The notes under the pieces were generated by a model. It was given only the letters and a program-made list of their open reading frames with translations. It did no database searches and was not told the origin of the DNA. From Mycoemilia scoparia (lineage: Eukaryota; Kickxellomycota; Kickxellomycetes; Kickxellales; Kickxellaceae): DNA of 26,879 nt. The translations under genes and the position numbers were made by a program. Positions 26,444-26,879 of this stretch are shown here, piece after piece (the stretch's first letter is position 1; each line of letters begins with the position of its first letter). The stretch covers positions 1-26,879 of the forward strand of contig JANBPU010000219.1 of NCBI GenBank assembly GCA_027575805.1, given 5' to 3'.

Positions 26444-26879
26444 TTAATCATATGAGAGGGCACTTCCTACTTTCTTGGGTCTTCCCCTTTTTCTTTTTTG
26501 GCCTAGTGGTACTGTAGTAGCTTCTATAGGAAATTCTAGATTACCTATATGTACTAACATTACAATCATATGCTTACATTGGTAATTTTTCAAGAAATAC
26601 CCACATGAGCATGATGCACCAAGACCACTGCTTTCTAGCTTGACTCTAAAGATTCTCTTGGAGAGCTCAACATGAGTATCAAAGTCATCACAATATACCA
26701 CCTCATTACCTGTACTTTGTAATATTACTTCTCTCATCCTCTCATCCTCACTAACCAAGAATGTATTGCCAATTCTGAAAAATACTGGACCTTTCTGATT
26801 CCACTGCCAGGCTTCAGTATACTCCTTGGTACCAATCTTTAGTTCATGTATAAACCTCTTATTACCTATATCCTTTCTT
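26444..26879 (-). CDS. MULE transposase of the outer element, C-terminal 145 codons, cut by the window edge
   Basis: It is the same protein as at 23347-25047 from about residue 422 to the end and open throughout. It covers the SWIM finger (CSCGYFLKNYQCKH, unchanged) and the AT-hook KRGRPKK. About ten residues differ, most of them in the stretch before VSEDERMRE (for example TGRK to IGNK, WTQ to WNQ), plus AML to VML, FPV to FPI and SHD to SYD near the end. The N-terminal part, including the catalytic Asp residues, is outside the window, so intactness is unknown. Confidence 0.9.
   Translation of the reverse strand, partial: RKDIGNKRFIHELKIGTKEYTEAWQWNQKGPVFFRIGNTFLVSEDERMREVILQSTGNEVVYCDDFDTHVELSKRIFRVKLESSGLGASCSCGYFLKNYQCKHMIVMLVHIGNLEFPIEATTVPLGQKRKRGRPKKVGSALSYD

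Larger units (their letters stand above)
23001..26879 (-). mobile_element. Outer MULE (element 2), interrupted, runs off the window
   Basis: Its left terminus starts GGCATATATTTGAATTC at 23001-23017. The inner MULE then splits it, and it resumes at 26098 (repeating TTTGAATTC) and 26107 with TGCACC sites at 26107, 26128, 26149 and 26169. Then come a 3' flank shared with the inner element and its own transposase gene (26444 onward). Like the inner element, it has 17 bases between terminus and first site. Its right end is not in view. Confidence 0.75.

Overview
The window looks like nuclear DNA of an AT-rich fungus, most likely an early-diverging Mucoromycota-type genome. The reasons are short spliceosomal introns (106-152 bases), a decayed FunK1-type fungal kinase, Ty1/copia and MULE transposons, BAP31, TMEM97 and mitochondrial acyl-CoA dehydrogenase homologues, and no bacterial operon structure. 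The exact taxon is inference.

Layout. 1-600: a small secreted-protein gene (-). About 600-7748: a 7 kb gene-poor stretch with GA/CT tracts and two copies of a 100-base MITE; its last 700 bases look like the promoter of the next gene. 7749-9242: a Ser/Asn-rich, probably disordered protein (+) with basophilic-kinase and Ser/Thr-Pro sites. 9837-14505: a transposon and pseudogene graveyard holding a FunK1 kinase relic (-), two oppositely oriented copia integrase relics, a 265-base palindromic TIR element between them, a 138-base insertion inside one relic, and a MITE fragment closing it. 14693-20653: a housekeeping cluster with BAP31-like ER protein (-, four exons including a 24-base exon), a mitochondrial-looking unknown (+), glutaryl-CoA dehydrogenase (-, two exons) and a TMEM97-like EXPERA protein (-). 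21057-22855: more TA-flanked MITEs, one nested in another and two abutting, around a second secreted-protein gene (-). 23001-26879: two MULE transposons, one nested in the other.

The best find is the MULE nest. An apparently intact 3080-base MULE (23018-26097, transposase of 566 residues) lies inside the terminal inverted repeat of a second MULE, with a perfect 9-base target duplication TTTGAATTC. Its ends carry arrays of GTCACC/GGTGAC sites at a 20-21 base period (3 on the left, about 10 on the right). The host MULE carries the same array with the site changed to TGCACC, although the two transposase C-termini are nearly identical. This looks like a pair of sister families diverging in a helically phased terminal site array. 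The MITE family (about 102 bases, TA-flanked, TIR starting TGGGTAATAATTTTTGAAG) is a second, independent mobile system with six copies here.

The genes do not form one pathway. They are separate housekeeping or secreted-protein genes embedded in repeats. All coordinates were read by eye, and splice sites are predictions supported by frame closure.
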